Of a stretch of DNA of 64,000 bases, positions 1 to 8,828 are shown piece by piece. A model generated the notes under the pieces. That model was not told where the DNA came from, searched no databases, and saw only the letters and a list, made by a program, of their open reading frames with translations. Position 1 is the stretch's first letter, and every line of letters starts with the position of its first letter. The DNA is from Paracoccaceae bacterium (GTDB lineage Bacteria > Pseudomonadota > Alphaproteobacteria > Rhodobacterales > Rhodobacteraceae): assembly GCA_902543185.1 (NCBI GenBank), contig CACBXB010000010.1, positions 1 to 64,000 of the forward strand. The letters are read 5' to 3'. Made by a program: the position numbers and the translations under genes.

Positions 1-2
1 CA

Positions 3-473
3 CAAACTTGGTTAAATTTAGTTGCCGGAAAGCTTTCTGCTGCGGACCCAGAAAATGCTGGGGTTTATTTTGCTAACGCTGCTGAAGCTCGAGCAGAGAT
101 CGATGAGTTGGTTAAAGAAGTCAATAATATTTTAGAGCCAGTTCGAGGGCGTAATTTTGTCGTTTTTCACGATGCCTATCAGTATTTTGAAACCAGTTTT
201 GATTTTCCTGCAGCTGGTGCAATTTCTTTGGGAGATGCGTCTGACCCAAGTGCAGCGCGTATTGCCGAGATCCAAGATCGCGTTAAGGATGAAGGAATAA
301 ACTGTGTTCTTTCTGAACCACAGTACAACCCAAACCTTGTTGCAACTGTGCTGTCTGGAACAGATGCTAAGACTGGTGTTATAGATCCATTGGGTGCAAG
401 TCTAGAACCCGGTTCCAATCTTTACGGTGACCTTATTCGCAATATGGCTAAATCATTAGCTGGGTGTCTGTAA
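3..473 (+). CDS. znuA: ZnuA, zinc ABC transporter substrate-binding protein (C-terminal part)
   Basis: The window opens inside this gene; about 156 C-terminal residues are present in frame 3. ZnuA is the periplasmic protein that captures Zn2+ for the ZnuBC importer. Two family zinc-site motifs are visible: FHDAYQYFE, which holds a ligand histidine, and DPLG, which holds the C-terminal ligand aspartate. The end (PGSNLYGDLIRNMAKSL) is the usual ZnuA terminus. The signal peptide and the histidine-rich loop lie outside the window. A CobW-type GTPase follows about 400 bp downstream on the same strand, which fits a zinc-homeostasis neighbourhood. I see no clear Zur palindrome in the downstream gaps. 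Confidence 0.88.
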   Translation, partial: QTWLNLVAGKLSAADPENAGVYFANAAEARAEIDELVKEVNNILEPVRGRNFVVFHDAYQYFETSFDFPAAGAISLGDASDPSAARIAEIQDRVKDEGINCVLSEPQYNPNLVATVLSGTDAKTGVIDPLGASLEPGSNLYGDLIRNMAKSLAGCL

Positions 474-589
474 GTTTAAGCTTGAAAATTAGCTGGCCTA
501 TGAAATGGCTGGCTTGTTTTCAAATTGAGAAAAGCGAGATCCTATTATTCTAAGTTTTGAATTTTTATGTTTGAACAAATTTTAGAGAA

Positions 590-844
590 ATGACGATGGA
601 TAGAAAAAATTTGGGTGAGACAAAGCTGCGCAAACACCGACGAAATTCTGATCCGATGAGAGAGTTTGATCGCTTGCCGAAGTTATTAAGGGAATGGCTC
701 AGCGGGGCGGCTTTACCCTGGGCTCCTAAGTCAGTATACCGAGCTTATAATAAAGCATTACGTCAAACGGGCGACACTGGTTTGGCTCTCAGACAATTAG
801 AAAAATTACAACAACAAAAACTATCCATCGATCAAAAATTTTGA
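590..844 (+). CDS. DUF6525 family small protein
   Basis: An 84-residue basic, soluble protein. The central stretch (MREFDRLPKLLREWL followed by AALPWAPKSVYRAY) matches my memory of the DUF6525 family found in Rhodobacterales-type genomes. Function is unknown. No signal peptide, membrane segment or metal motif is seen. The first codons contain two ATGs (590 and 596) and the Shine-Dalgarno (TTTAGAGAAATG) is weak, so the start could be two codons later. It sits between znuA and the CobW-like gene on the same strand. The family call is from recall, not a search. Confidence 0.65.
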   Translation: MTMDRKNLGETKLRKHRRNSDPMREFDRLPKLLREWLSGAALPWAPKSVYRAYNKALRQTGDTGLALRQLEKLQQQKLSIDQKF

Positions 845-884
845 AGTAATTCAAGCCTGTTGAATTAAACGAAGGAGAAAAATA

Positions 885-1853
885 ATGCAAACTTCACAAG
901 TTCCAGTAACAGTATTAACCGGGTTTTTAGGCGCTGGTAAAACAACCTTGCTGAACCGAATTTTAACGGAGAGGCATGGAAAGAAATATGCTGTAGTTGT
1001 CAATGAATTTGGTGAGGAAGGTATAGATAACGATTTAGTTGTAGATGCAGACGAAGAAGTTTTTGAAATGAATAATGGCTGCATCTGCTGCACCGTGCGT
1101 GGTGACCTAATCCGTATTCTTAGCGGTTTGATGAAGCGGGCTGATCAACTTGATGCGATTATTGTTGAAACAACCGGTTTAGCAGACCCAGCACCTGTTG
1201 CCCAAACTTTTTTCGTTGATGAAGACGTGGCTGATCGCACAAAATTGGATGCTATCGTTACTGTTGCTGACGCCGTACATTTAGATGCGCAACTTGGTGA
1301 GCATCACGAGGCAGAAGAACAAATTGCATTCGCAGATGTAGTATTGCTCAACAAAACGGATCTTATTCAGAGTGAAAATTTGGAAAGCGTTGAAACTCGC
1401 ATCCGGAAAATAAATCCTTATGCCAAAATAATTAGGACAGCTCGATGTGATGCGCCACTTGAAGAAGTTGTGGGGCTAAATGCTTTTAGTCTGGATCGGG
1501 TGCTAGAAGTCGAGCCAGACTTTTTGGAGTCAGATCATGACCACGAGCATGATGATGATATTACAAGCGTATCATTTGTGTCTGAAACTCCTCTCGATTT
1601 TGAAAAATTTCAATCTTGGTTTGGTAAGGTTCTTCAGACTAGGGGGCAAGATATCTTAAGATCAAAGGGCATTCTTGATTTTGATGGTCTTGACGAACGC
1701 TACGTTTTCCAAGGAGTTCATATGCTTATGGACGGTTCTCCTATGGGGGAATGGCCAAAAGATAAACCTAAGAGTTCTCGCGTGGTGTTTATTGGTCGCG
1801 ATATTGAAAATATGGGTTTGAAAGAAGGGTTTGAAGCTTGCAAGATAGCTTAA
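885..1853 (+). CDS. CobW/COG0523 family G3E GTPase, probable zinc metallochaperone
   Basis: A 322-residue GTPase. Walker A is GFLGAGKTT (about 13-21), the family CxCC metal motif is GCICC (65-69), and NKTD (156-159) recognises guanine. A His/Asp-rich patch, DHDHEHDDD, lies at about 217-225, and the CobW C-terminal domain fills the last 90 residues. Members deliver Zn2+ or Co2+ to client enzymes using GTP. The nearby znuA favours zinc and no cobalamin gene is close. The start has a good Shine-Dalgarno (GAAGGAG). The 3' end overlaps the WD40 gene by 16 bp, which suggests translational coupling. Client protein unknown. Confidence 0.9.
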   Translation: MQTSQVPVTVLTGFLGAGKTTLLNRILTERHGKKYAVVVNEFGEEGIDNDLVVDADEEVFEMNNGCICCTVRGDLIRILSGLMKRADQLDAIIVETTGLADPAPVAQTFFVDEDVADRTKLDAIVTVADAVHLDAQLGEHHEAEEQIAFADVVLLNKTDLIQSENLESVETRIRKINPYAKIIRTARCDAPLEEVVGLNAFSLDRVLEVEPDFLESDHDHEHDDDITSVSFVSETPLDFEKFQSWFGKVLQTRGQDILRSKGILDFDGLDERYVFQGVHMLMDGSPMGEWPKDKPKSSRVVFIGRDIENMGLKEGFEACKIA

Positions 1854-2917
1854 CTTCTGAGTCAACCTTAAACCAAAGACGACGCCCTAGCTTTGAAGAA
1901 ACTGAGTTAGAGCGACGCGCAACTAAATTCAATTTTGGCGCACCAGTTACTGGGTCAGTGACTATAGGTGATGGCGTTGCTGTTGGTTTTGGAGATGGCA
2001 ATGTTCGAATATTCCGAGAAGGTGTTGGTTATTCAACAGTCAAGGCGCACGCAGGCGTTGTACTTTGTATGGCTACTGATGGTGAACATATTTTTACAGG
2101 AAGTGATGACGGGAAATTCGTCAGGGTATCATCCGACAATACTGTGGAAGAAATTACTTCATTTGGAACAAAATGGGTTGACTGTGTTGCTGTTATTGAC
2201 GGTAAGTATGCCTGCTCCTCAGGTGGAAAGGCCCATGTTTGGTCTAAAGGTCAAAAGAAACCTAGCGTTCTAGAACACTCTAGTACTATTGGTGGAATGG
2301 CTTTCGATGAAAAAGGAAAGCGTTTGGCAGTCGCGCACTATGGTGGTGTGACCATTTGGGAAGCAAAAGAGAGAAGATGGAAATCATCAAAGCTGATATG
2401 GAAAGGCTTCCACGGCGATGTATGTTTTAGCCCAGATGGAAAATATGTTGTTACAGCTATGCAAGAAAACGCTCTGCATGGTTGGCGACTTCGTGATAAG
2501 AGTGATCTTGCGATGTCAGGCTACCCTGCAAAAGTAAAAAGTTTTGCTTGGGTAGGCGACACTCCTTATCTTGTGACATCTGGTGCCAACGAAGCTATTT
2601 GCTGGCCATTTGATGGAAAAGATGGTCCCATGGGCCGAGCGCCAGTTTGCGTGGCTCCTTCCAAAAAACAAATAGCGACTTGCGTTCAAGCGCTTAACAC
2701 TGAAAGTGCAGTTTTCGCAGGGTTTCGTGATGGGTCTGTTCTTTTGGCTGAAATTGATGAGAGTAAGGAGCCTATTGTCATAAAAGGTTCTTCCGGCTCT
2801 GCAATTACTGGAATATCGCTAACCTCATCTTTATCACATGTCTTGGTTGGTGATGAAGAAGGTAACATTTTATGGTCTACCCTTTGGGCAGGAGAAATGA
2901 ATGCAAAATCTATTTGA
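1838..2917 (+). CDS. WD40-repeat protein linked to the CobW-like GTPase
   Basis: A 359-residue protein with WD-like blades throughout: [16 protein letters not shown] near residue 45, [10 protein letters not shown] near 90, [20 protein letters not shown] near 200 and [10 protein letters not shown] near 340. It reads as one seven-bladed propeller without a signal peptide. The start is TTG, inside the last codons of the CobW-like gene, and its stop is overlapped by the next small gene, so all three are probably translated together. WD40 propellers are usually binding platforms, so this may bind the GTPase or its client. That role is inference. Fairly sure of the fold, unsure of the exact start. 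Confidence 0.8.
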   Translation: MQDSLTSESTLNQRRRPSFEETELERRATKFNFGAPVTGSVTIGDGVAVGFGDGNVRIFREGVGYSTVKAHAGVVLCMATDGEHIFTGSDDGKFVRVSSDNTVEEITSFGTKWVDCVAVIDGKYACSSGGKAHVWSKGQKKPSVLEHSSTIGGMAFDEKGKRLAVAHYGGVTIWEAKERRWKSSKLIWKGFHGDVCFSPDGKYVVTAMQENALHGWRLRDKSDLAMSGYPAKVKSFAWVGDTPYLVTSGANEAICWPFDGKDGPMGRAPVCVAPSKKQIATCVQALNTESAVFAGFRDGSVLLAEIDESKEPIVIKGSSGSAITGISLTSSLSHVLVGDEEGNILWSTLWAGEMNAKSI

Positions 2918-3155
2918 TCGAAAACGCCCTGACGGAGCAAAAGTTCGTGGGATTAAAGATCTTGTCATTACTCACTTTGACTTTCCTGAAACGACTGTAC
3001 TTACGGTAGCAGAACTACGTTGTCACGATGAAGGTTGCCCGCCGATAGAAACTGTTATTACAGCGCGTCATTCAGATGGGTCGATCCAAGATTGGAGGCT
3101 TACTAAGCCTGTTGATAAAATTGAAAAAAAAGATATTGAATCTTTAAGTGCTTAA
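2901..3155 (+). CDS. Small conserved protein downstream of CobW-WD40
   Basis: An 84-residue protein beginning 17 bp before the WD40 stop codon. It has a Cys pair in the motif ELRCHDEGCPPIETV (about residues 39-53), then a short beta-rich segment ending in DWRLTKPVDKI. I recall similar small proteins beside CobW-type genes in alphaproteobacteria but know no assigned function. The CHDEGC motif could bind a metal, which would suit a partner or client of the metallochaperone; this is inference. No membrane segment or signal peptide. Confidence 0.7.
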   Translation: MQNLFDRKRPDGAKVRGIKDLVITHFDFPETTVLTVAELRCHDEGCPPIETVITARHSDGSIQDWRLTKPVDKIEKKDIESLSA

Positions 3156-3204
3156 TACTGATAGACTCAATAAAAATTAATGTAGAGATCTTGAAAGCTT
3201 TATT

Positions 3205-3393
3205 GTGAAACGACGTAAAAGCCCTTGTATTGATATTTGCGAATTTTCAGGACCAAACGGTTGGTGTTTGGGCTGTGGGCGCACACGTCATGAGTGCCAA
3301 AGGTGGAAAAAAATGAAACCTTACGAGGCAAATATTCTTGAAAAAGAACTTAAAAAACGAATGTCACTGCTAGGGTCTGAAAAATTCAAATAG
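3205..3393 (+). CDS. DUF1289 domain protein
   Basis: A 62-residue protein with the full DUF1289 pattern: SPCIDIC, then GWCLGCGRTRHECQRWKKM. The four cysteines at about 7, 11, 21 and 24 probably bind a metal ion such as zinc. The likely start is GTG at 3205. Function is unknown in the literature as I recall it. It follows the CobW-WD40 group by about 50 bp and may be cotranscribed. Confidence 0.85.
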   Translation: MKRRKSPCIDICEFSGPNGWCLGCGRTRHECQRWKKMKPYEANILEKELKKRMSLLGSEKFK

Positions 3394-3460
3394 CAGGCAA
3401 AAATCAAATAGCTCGCTATGTTTAGTTAAATACTAACATTTTAAAGTTCTTTTCCTCAAG

Positions 3461-3745
3461 CTACTCGATCAAGTCACCAGTCATTGGTATTGTGTGCCTA
3501 TTTACGGGATCAAATTCTTGTAACATTGGTCTGCGCTCATCCAGCCAGTTCACTACACCGTCCTGAGCACTTTGTTCAAAACCCTCTGCATCACGGATAA
3601 CAATAGCAATAACCTCATCATCTTTTTTCATTACAAAATGAGTGCCTGGCTCTCTATCTTTCCCGTTTTCGATGACATCCTGTAGAAAATCATCGTAATG
3701 TTCTGGCTTCGGTTTAAAACGAATAACACTTAATTTTTTGGACAT
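3461..3745 (-). CDS. Uncharacterised 94-residue protein
   Basis: A soluble alpha/beta protein with a strong Shine-Dalgarno (AGGAGGG) four bases before the ATG. The order of likely strands and helices (LSVIRFKPKPEHYDDFLQDV, then EVIAIVIRDAEGFEQSA) recalls a dimeric ferredoxin-like monooxygenase (ABM) fold, but no diagnostic residue is seen. It is the last gene of a minus-strand run with the crotonase and aminotransferase genes, separated by 60 bp. Its role is unknown; a link to the same pathway is inference. Confidence 0.7.
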   Translation of the reverse strand: MSKKLSVIRFKPKPEHYDDFLQDVIENGKDREPGTHFVMKKDDEVIAIVIRDAEGFEQSAQDGVVNWLDERRPMLQEFDPVNRHTIPMTGDLIE

Positions 3746-3805
3746 TTAACCCTCCTTTGAAATATGTATTTAGATTATCAATGACCTGGGAAAAATCCAG
3801 TAAAT

Positions 3806-4657
3806 TCATTTGCTGAAAGGCTTGTTTTTAGTCCAATCAAAAGTACCATTATCGCGCTCCTTAACCGCCTGCTTCCAACCTTTTTCCTCTACGCGTTTTT
3901 TAAAATTATGCCCTTCTGGTGTATGGCGGGAGACACCATCTAGAAGGGTCGCCAACTGCTGAGTTCCAGAGAGCCCGGTTGCCTCTACTGCCTGATTGAT
4001 AACCATCTTTTGCATAGCCAACTGGTTGATCGGCACAGTAGTTAGACGTTGTGCCATAGCCTCAACTTCATCATCAAGCATATGTTTGGGAACAGCTTTT
4101 AAAACAAGCCCCATGTTGGCGGCTTCAGTTCCACTTATTTGGTCACCAGTAAATAAGACCCTTTTCGCCCGTTCGGCTCCAATCCTGTAGACCCACATTG
4201 CGGTGGATGGACAACCCCAAACACGTGTGGACATGTAGCCAATCTTGGCAGTTTCTTCCATGAAAATCATATCACTGCATAGGGCTATGTCCGAGCCTCC
4301 GCCAACAGCAAAGCCATGAATTTTACAAATGACTGGCTTTGAACATCGCCACAGTGACATAAACTTTTGTGTATTATCCCACATAAATTTATAATCGATG
4401 AGAGGATCCCATTTCTCACCCTGATAGACATTATTCTCCCCCTGATTTTCAGCGTAAGTACCAAGGTCATAACCTCCACAGAAACCCTTCCCTTTACCTG
4501 AAAGAACAATCACGTGAATATCAGAGTCACCCTCCGCTTCGAGGACAGCATCTTGCAGTTGGCCAGGGACATCGTCGTCTATGGCATTTAATTTTTTGGG
4601 ACGGTTTAGGGTAATCCGACCTATGCGGCCATCTTTTTCAAAAATAACTTTTTTCAC
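3806..4657 (-). CDS. Enoyl-CoA hydratase/isomerase (crotonase) family protein
   Basis: A 283-residue crotonase-fold protein. The first oxyanion-hole segment is GFCGGYDL (58-65), the second is AVGGGSDIALCSD (117-129). The canonical first glutamate of hydratases is replaced by Asp in GGGSD, and the second catalytic segment reads STRVWGCP instead of the usual PE-containing loop, so ordinary enoyl-CoA hydratase chemistry is doubtful. It may act on another acyl-CoA as an isomerase, hydrolase or lyase. The start overlaps the end of the aminotransferase gene by 4 bp (ATGA type), so the two form an operon. Confidence 0.8.
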   Translation of the reverse strand: MKKVIFEKDGRIGRITLNRPKKLNAIDDDVPGQLQDAVLEAEGDSDIHVIVLSGKGKGFCGGYDLGTYAENQGENNVYQGEKWDPLIDYKFMWDNTQKFMSLWRCSKPVICKIHGFAVGGGSDIALCSDMIFMEETAKIGYMSTRVWGCPSTAMWVYRIGAERAKRVLFTGDQISGTEAANMGLVLKAVPKHMLDDEVEAMAQRLTTVPINQLAMQKMVINQAVEATGLSGTQQLATLLDGVSRHTPEGHNFKKRVEEKGWKQAVKERDNGTFDWTKNKPFSK

Positions 4658-5985
4658 GCATGCTGTCCTAAAGTTGCCGTAATTGCTGTGTCTAATTTTT
4701 CAATAAGCTCATCTAATTGATTATCTTTAATAATAAATGGTGGAGCAAGAAGTACATGGTCCCCGTTTTTCCCGTCTCTTGTTCCAGACATCGGATAGCA
4801 GATTAAGCCGGCTTCAAATGCATTTGCTTTTAACCGAGCCGCAAATTTGTGATCTGAATCAAACGGCTGTTTTGCTTCTCGGTCTTCTACAAACTCAAGT
4901 CCCTGAAACAAGCCGCGGCCACGTATATCACCAACGTTCGGATGTTGGGAAAATTTTTCTTCAAGCGCCTTTGAAAGTTTTTTTCCTTTTTCAGCCGCGC
5001 GGCCCACTAAATCATCTTTTACAAGTTTTTCAACGACTGCACGGGCTGCAGCTGCTGCAACTGGATGACCAAGATAAGTATGCCCATGTTGAAATAGGCC
5101 ACTTCCAGTTTCTATGCATTGATAAATTTCAGAAGTACAAAGCATTGCGCCAATAGGCTGGTAGCCTGCACCTAACCCCTTGGCTATACAAAGTATATCT
5201 GGGCTAACCTGCTCAGCATCACAGGCATATAAATATCCTGTTCTTCCCATGCCGCACATGACCTCATCCAATATTAAAAGCACACCATATTGATCACAAA
5301 TTTTTCGGATTTTTTGAAAGTATCTGTCTACAGCTGGAACTGCTCCGAGAGTTGCTCCGACAACAGGTTCAGCCATGAATGCCATTACAGTCTCAGGGCC
5401 AAGACGAAGAATTTCATCCTCAAGCTCTTGAGCCATGCGCTGTCCATATTCATATGCTGTTTCTGTTTCTTCTCTAAGGATATACTCATAACAGGGTGAT
5501 ATGTGACTTACATTTATTAACAAGGGTGAAAACTGTTTGCGCCGCCACTCATTGCCACCAGTAGCAAGTGCTCCAAGAGTATTCCCGTGGTAGCTTTGTT
5601 TCCTTGCTATGAGATGTTGTCGTTCGGGCTGGCCATTTTCAATATGAAATTGTCGAGCAAGCTTTATTGCAGCCTCGGCTGCTTCAGATCCCCCGGAAAC
5701 AAGATAGACGCGGTCCAATTCACCAGGCGCGTGCTTAATGAGTAATTCTGTGAGTTCTTCTGCAGGCTCAGACGTAAAAAAGCCAGTATGAGCAAAAGAT
5801 AATTGATCAGCTTGCTCCTTAATAGCTGCTATAATATCTGGATCTCCGTGACCCAGGCATGAAACGGCGGCTCCGCCGGAACCATCTAAGTAGGGTTTGC
5901 CTGACTTATCATAAATATAACATCCCTGTGCGGTTACCGCTGTTGGTGGTAAATTTTTCATATTCCTAGGGAAGGTTTTTGACAT
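4654..5985 (-). CDS. Class III PLP-dependent aminotransferase
   Basis: A 443-residue fold type I aminotransferase. Visible are the phosphate-site SGGSEAAEAAIKLAR, the cofactor aspartate in LILDEVMCGMGRTG, and the Schiff-base lysine in CIAKGLGAG (about 269). The family transfers amino groups from omega-amino acids or amines to pyruvate or 2-oxoglutarate. I chose the start at 5985 because GGAG lies nine bases before it; an ATG five codons upstream (6000) has no good ribosome site. It is followed directly by the crotonase gene, so a pathway from an amine or amino acid to an acyl-CoA is plausible. Substrate unknown. Confidence 0.85.
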   Translation of the reverse strand: MSKTFPRNMKNLPPTAVTAQGCYIYDKSGKPYLDGSGGAAVSCLGHGDPDIIAAIKEQADQLSFAHTGFFTSEPAEELTELLIKHAPGELDRVYLVSGGSEAAEAAIKLARQFHIENGQPERQHLIARKQSYHGNTLGALATGGNEWRRKQFSPLLINVSHISPCYEYILREETETAYEYGQRMAQELEDEILRLGPETVMAFMAEPVVGATLGAVPAVDRYFQKIRKICDQYGVLLILDEVMCGMGRTGYLYACDAEQVSPDILCIAKGLGAGYQPIGAMLCTSEIYQCIETGSGLFQHGHTYLGHPVAAAAARAVVEKLVKDDLVGRAAEKGKKLSKALEEKFSQHPNVGDIRGRGLFQGLEFVEDREAKQPFDSDHKFAARLKANAFEAGLICYPMSGTRDGKNGDHVLLAPPFIIKDNQLDELIEKLDTAITATLGQHA

Positions 5986-6185
5986 CAAAAAACGCTCCAT
6001 GATTAGAACTTCTTACTTAAGGATCAAAGTATCTAGTTTTATGTTACCGAACAACCTCTTGGATGATCATTCTTTTTTTGAGGGCTAATTTATCTAATGA
6101 AAACGACTTTTCTTAATGTCGCGAATTAGACGTCTATTAATTTTATTTACGCTATTCTGCAAAGCACTGTTTGAGTGGACTTTAA

Positions 6186-7103
6186 ATGAGCGAAACAAAT
6201 GATCTAGGTAATTCAATTGAGCAGCGCAGAGGCTTAATTTTTGTATTCATGGCAGGTGTTTTGTGGTCCACCGTAGGACTTGGCATCAGGTTGATTGATG
6301 AGGCAACAGTTTGGCAAATTCTATTATATAGATCGATAAGCTTGAGCCTTTTTCTTGCAACGGTCATTTATCTTCGATCGCGGGGAAATCTTTTTAAAGT
6401 AGTTAAGGCGGCGGGCCTCCCAGGGTGCATTGCGGGTTTAGCTTTAGTTGGGGCCTATTCGGGTGGGATCTATGGGATACAATCTACCTCAGTCGCAAAT
6501 GCGATGTTACTATTTGCTTCTGCGCCGTTCATGGCAGCAATACTTGGTTGGATCTTTTTGCGTGAAAAAGTACGAAAAGCAACCTGGATTGCTATATTAT
6601 TTGCCATCTTGGGTATTGGTATAATGGTTCAAGATAAAACCCAGGGAGGGGCGGCGCTTTTGGGAAATTTAGCAGCTTTAGGGTCTGCATTTGGGTTTGC
6701 AGTCTTTACCGTTGCACTTCGTTGGGGTCGATCAGGGGATATGCTTCCAGCCGTATTCTTGTCTGGTATCTTTGCAATTTTTATAACTTCAAGTATTTGC
6801 CTGTTCAGCGGCTTGCCATTTCAAATTTCTGCAAATGATACTAGTATTTCTACGGGCATGGGCGTATTTCAAGTTGGAGCAGGTTTGGTCTTATACACGC
6901 TTGGCTCTAAAACTTTACCCGCCGCAGAATTAACATTATTATCTTTAGCTGAAGTTCTTCTAGGGCCTCTTTGGGTTTATCTATTTCTAAATGAGGTTGC
7001 CACGTTGAACACGCTCTTTGGTGGGTTGGTTCTGTTATTAGCAATTGCCGGTAATGCAATTTCTGGGGCTCGCAGAAAGCCACCGCCGATCACTTCGCCC
7101 TGA
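6186..7103 (+). CDS. EamA/DMT-family transporter
   Basis: A 305-residue integral membrane protein with about ten hydrophobic segments in two EamA halves (about 15-145 and 160-295). The first half starts with the typical FVFMAGVLWSTVGLGIR. Family members are mostly exporters of amino acids, metabolites or drugs in the inner membrane. It is divergent from the aminotransferase gene and separated by 200 bp that presumably hold both promoters. It may export or import a compound handled by that pair, but nothing in the sequence shows the substrate. Confidence 0.85.
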   Translation: MSETNDLGNSIEQRRGLIFVFMAGVLWSTVGLGIRLIDEATVWQILLYRSISLSLFLATVIYLRSRGNLFKVVKAAGLPGCIAGLALVGAYSGGIYGIQSTSVANAMLLFASAPFMAAILGWIFLREKVRKATWIAILFAILGIGIMVQDKTQGGAALLGNLAALGSAFGFAVFTVALRWGRSGDMLPAVFLSGIFAIFITSSICLFSGLPFQISANDTSISTGMGVFQVGAGLVLYTLGSKTLPAAELTLLSLAEVLLGPLWVYLFLNEVATLNTLFGGLVLLLAIAGNAISGARRKPPPITSP

Positions 7104-7144
7104 AAGTTTTTAGTTAAAGAAATAAGTTTATTTTCGAATTGATA

Positions 7145-7176
7145 TTTTAGTGGGATTAAGGTGGTATCCACTAAAA
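7145..7176. promoter_or_regulatory. Inverted repeat upstream of GMC oxidoreductase gene
   Basis: Perfect 9-bp arms, TTTTAGTGG (7145-7153) and CCACTAAAA (7168-7176), with a 14-base centre. It lies 25 bp before the TTG start of the GMC gene. It has no T-run on the plus strand, so it looks more like an operator or a 5' UTR hairpin than a terminator of the EamA gene. On the minus strand there is no gene to terminate. Function is inferred from position only. Confidence 0.45.
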
Positions 7177-7201
7177 GCATTGGTCTTATAAAGAGGAAAG
7201 A

Positions 7202-8818
7202 TTGGGCGATTTTGATTATATCATTGTTGGTGGTGGATCATCGGGCGCTACTCTGGCTGGCCGACTGACTGCCGATCCGTCTTTGAAAGTACTTCTGCTT
7301 GAAGCTGGTCCCTCCGACGGATCTTTGAAAATAAAAGTCCCATTAGGTTACGGTTCTTTGTTTTACGATCAAAAGTATAATTGGAAATATGAAACTGAAC
7401 CTGAACCCGAGTTAAAGGGGCGCAGAATGTATTGGCCTAGAGGAAAAGTGTTGGGTGGTTCTAGTGCTATTAATGCAATGGTTTACGTTCGAGGACATCC
7501 AAACGATTATGAAGAATGGGCAGAGGCCGCTCCAAGTTGGAATTGGAGCAATGTAGAACCCTATTTCAAAAAAATAGAATCTTGGAAAGGCGAGGCCTCC
7601 CCGTTCAGAGGCAAGTCTGGTCCAATTGGTGTTTCAAATGTTGAAAACGATGTTCATCCCTTAACATATAAGTATTTAGAAGCGGGTCAGGAATTAGGTT
7701 TTCCCTATAATAGAGACTATAATGGCAATCATATGGAAGGAGTCGCTGTTTATCAAACAACGACCTCTAATGGATTAAGAGTCTCTTCTGCTAGTGCTTA
7801 CATAGCGAAAAAAAAACGCAGTAAAAATTTGAAAGTGATATCAAATGCTCATGTAACAAAATTGATTTTTGAAGGTAAGCGAGTAATAGGGATATCCTTT
7901 TTCGAGGGAAATAAAGAGACGAAGGTATTTACAAGTGGAGAAGTTATTTTGAGTGCTGGAGCTCTTAATTCCCCGCAGCTTTTATACCTTTCTGGTTTGG
8001 GTCCTGCTAATGAATTAAAATCGCATGGTATTTCCATCTTACAGGACATGCCCCATGTTGGTCGTCATCTACAAGATCATATAGGGGTTGACTTCACTTT
8101 GTTGGTTAACCGTCCCTCCCTTAATCAAAAGCTTCGTCCTGTTTTGGGAAAACTTATGGTGGGGTTAGAGTACCTTTTCTTAAGGTCTGGACCTTTGGCA
8201 ATGAGTCTCAACCAGGCGGGGGGGTTTGTGAAGTCTGATGCATCCTTGGATTCACCTGACTTACAACTTTACTTTTCGCCTCTGAGTTACTCGACTGCAC
8301 CACAAGGTAAACGTCCGTTGATGAGTCCAGATCCTTACCCGGCAGTCAGGCTAGGCTTCAACCCGACTAAACCTACCAGTGAAGGTTGGATATCTCTTGA
8401 GTCTTCAGATCCTCGTAAAAGCCCAAAATTTGTTGGAAACTATTTGTCCACGGCGAAAGATAAAAAAGTTATGATATCTGGAATGCATTTAATGCGAAAA
8501 CTCTTACAAACAAAGGCTATGAAAAAAATCGTTGATGAAGAAATTTCTCCTGGATCTAATTTCAAAGACGATGAAAGTTTTATGGATTTTGCACGGGATG
8601 AAGGTGGAACGGTTTTTCATCAATGTGGTACTTGCCGAATGGGAACAGATGTTTCCTCTTCGGTTGTAGATGAAAGTCTTAATGTCCATGGAACTCAAGG
8701 CCTCCGAGTTGTGGATGCTTCAATTTTTCCAAGAATTACGACCGGTAATACTAACGCTCCTGCCATAATGGTTGGAGAGAAGGCTGCTGATATTATATTA
8801 GCGGATCGAAAGTTATAG
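7202..8818 (+). CDS. GMC-family FAD oxidoreductase (choline dehydrogenase-like)
   Basis: A 538-residue glucose-methanol-choline oxidoreductase. The ADP-binding motif is IIVGGGSSGATLAGRL, signature 1 is GKVLGGSSAINAMVYVRG and signature 2 is GALNSPQLLYLSGLGP. The catalytic pair sits in FHQCGTCRMG (His) and GNTNAPAIMVGEKAAD (Asn). These enzymes oxidise primary alcohols such as choline or polyols to aldehydes. The start is TTG with GAGG five bases before it; no ATG lies near. It precedes an enolase-superfamily gene by 10 bp, so the two are cotranscribed. Choline as substrate is not certain, since many paralogues act on other alcohols. Confidence 0.88.
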   Translation: MGDFDYIIVGGGSSGATLAGRLTADPSLKVLLLEAGPSDGSLKIKVPLGYGSLFYDQKYNWKYETEPEPELKGRRMYWPRGKVLGGSSAINAMVYVRGHPNDYEEWAEAAPSWNWSNVEPYFKKIESWKGEASPFRGKSGPIGVSNVENDVHPLTYKYLEAGQELGFPYNRDYNGNHMEGVAVYQTTTSNGLRVSSASAYIAKKKRSKNLKVISNAHVTKLIFEGKRVIGISFFEGNKETKVFTSGEVILSAGALNSPQLLYLSGLGPANELKSHGISILQDMPHVGRHLQDHIGVDFTLLVNRPSLNQKLRPVLGKLMVGLEYLFLRSGPLAMSLNQAGGFVKSDASLDSPDLQLYFSPLSYSTAPQGKRPLMSPDPYPAVRLGFNPTKPTSEGWISLESSDPRKSPKFVGNYLSTAKDKKVMISGMHLMRKLLQTKAMKKIVDEEISPGSNFKDDESFMDFARDEGGTVFHQCGTCRMGTDVSSSVVDESLNVHGTQGLRVVDASIFPRITTGNTNAPAIMVGEKAADIILADRKL

Positions 8819-8828
8819 GAGTGCAGAA

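Noticed and set aside
4737-5156. 139-codon plus-strand open frame
   Set aside because: Antisense to the class III aminotransferase, rich in Leu and His as expected for a shadow frame, with no family features.
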